NCBI GenBank assembly: GCA_017397605.1
Contig: JAFQII010000101.1
Coordinates: 1-6,104, forward strand
Direction: 5' to 3'
Length of the DNA stretch: 6,104 bases
From: Clostridia bacterium
GTDB taxonomy: Bacteria > Bacillota > Clostridia > Oscillospirales > CAG-382
The notes under the pieces were generated by a model. That model searched no databases and had not been told where the DNA came from. It saw only the letters and a list, made by a program, of their open reading frames with translations. Of this stretch, positions 5,914 to 6,104 are shown in pieces (position 1 is the stretch's first letter; every line of letters begins with the position of its first letter). A program made the position numbers and the translations under genes.

Positions 5914-6104
5914 TTAAGAAATGGGTTCAAAATCGGATGCGCCGTGCTTGCAAAGCGGGCAGATAAAGTCGTCGGGCAGGGTGTCTCCTTCGTAGACGTA
6001 GCCGCAGATTTTGCAGACATAGCCTTTTTTGCCCTCGGTCTCGGGCTTGGGCTTGACGTTGGCGTGGTAATATGCGTACGTCATGCTCTCCGCGGTCGAA
6101 ATGA
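5914..6104 (-). CDS. Flavin reductase-rubredoxin fusion (Hrb-like), C-terminal part only
   Basis: The gene enters from the right edge; 62 complete codons and a TAA are visible. The first visible residues, [16 protein letters not shown], resemble the end of a DIM6/NTAB-type flavin reductase domain. A complete small rubredoxin domain follows, with two iron-binding pairs: [13 protein letters not shown] and [14 protein letters not shown]. The four Cys would hold one Fe(SCys)4 centre. This arrangement matches the high-molecular-weight rubredoxin (Hrb) of acetogens such as Moorella. Hrb carries electrons from NADH to the diiron flavoprotein FprA, which reduces oxygen or nitric oxide. A rubrerythrin is the main alternative, but its helical bundle would not end in TYAYYH. 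The rubredoxin call is firm and the fusion-partner call is inference from about 16 residues. It is followed directly by ferritin, consistent with an oxidative-stress operon. Confidence 0.85.
   Translation of the reverse strand, partial: ISTAESMTYAYYHANVKPKPETEGKKGYVCKICGYVYEGDTLPDDFICPLCKHGASDFEPIS

Noticed and set aside
5895..6020. N-terminal extension of ferritin in a frame opening with ATG at 6020
   Set aside because: It runs out of frame through the rubredoxin domain, which has all four Cys and a proper stop. The ribosome site and family alignment place the ferritin start at 5894 or 5900.

Overview
The window most likely comes from a member of the Clostridia, probably an uncultured gut or anaerobic-digester lineage (Oscillospiraceae/Christensenellaceae-like). 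The reasons are a type I dockerin protein, a BlaI/M56 peptidase pair of the Clostridial style, strong AAGGAGG-type ribosome sites, and a flavin reductase-rubredoxin fusion next to an anaerobe-type ferritin. No taxonomic search could be run, so this is inference.

Layout. Bases 1-1366 (+) hold the 3' end of a large secreted protein: the last residues of one discoidin-like (F5/8 type C) domain, a second complete one, a cohesin-like beta domain and a C-terminal dockerin. A 13-bp perfect hairpin (1381-1410) closes this gene and also the convergent gene. Everything from 1418 to the right end is on the minus strand. In transcription order it reads: a truncated flavin reductase-rubredoxin fusion (right edge to 5914), ferritin (5894-5382), a strong terminator, a promoter with two BlaI-type operators, a BlaI-like repressor (5251-4889), an M56 (BlaR1-like) membrane peptidase (4886-3042), a 172-bp gap, and a large lipoprotein of unknown function (2869-1418).

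How the genes work together. The rubredoxin fusion and ferritin look like one oxygen/iron-stress unit, 19 bp apart and ended by their own terminator. The BlaI/M56 pair is a self-repressed regulatory unit: one operator lies between the -35 and -10 boxes and a second covers the start-site region, and the two genes overlap translationally. By analogy with BlaR1, the peptidase should sense an external signal and trigger cleavage of the repressor. It lacks the penicillin-binding sensor of classical BlaR1 and instead carries two tandem copies of a domain with the signature YGTYGxCVV...DAYExGLLxEEQ. The signal is therefore unlikely to be a beta-lactam bound by the usual route. The downstream lipoprotein may be an output or partner of this system.

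Points most worth a second look are the duplicated sensor, a coding-like tail just past the M56 stop that lies one base out of frame, the lipoprotein start (best-placed initiation codon is ATC, not ATG), and the paired operators.
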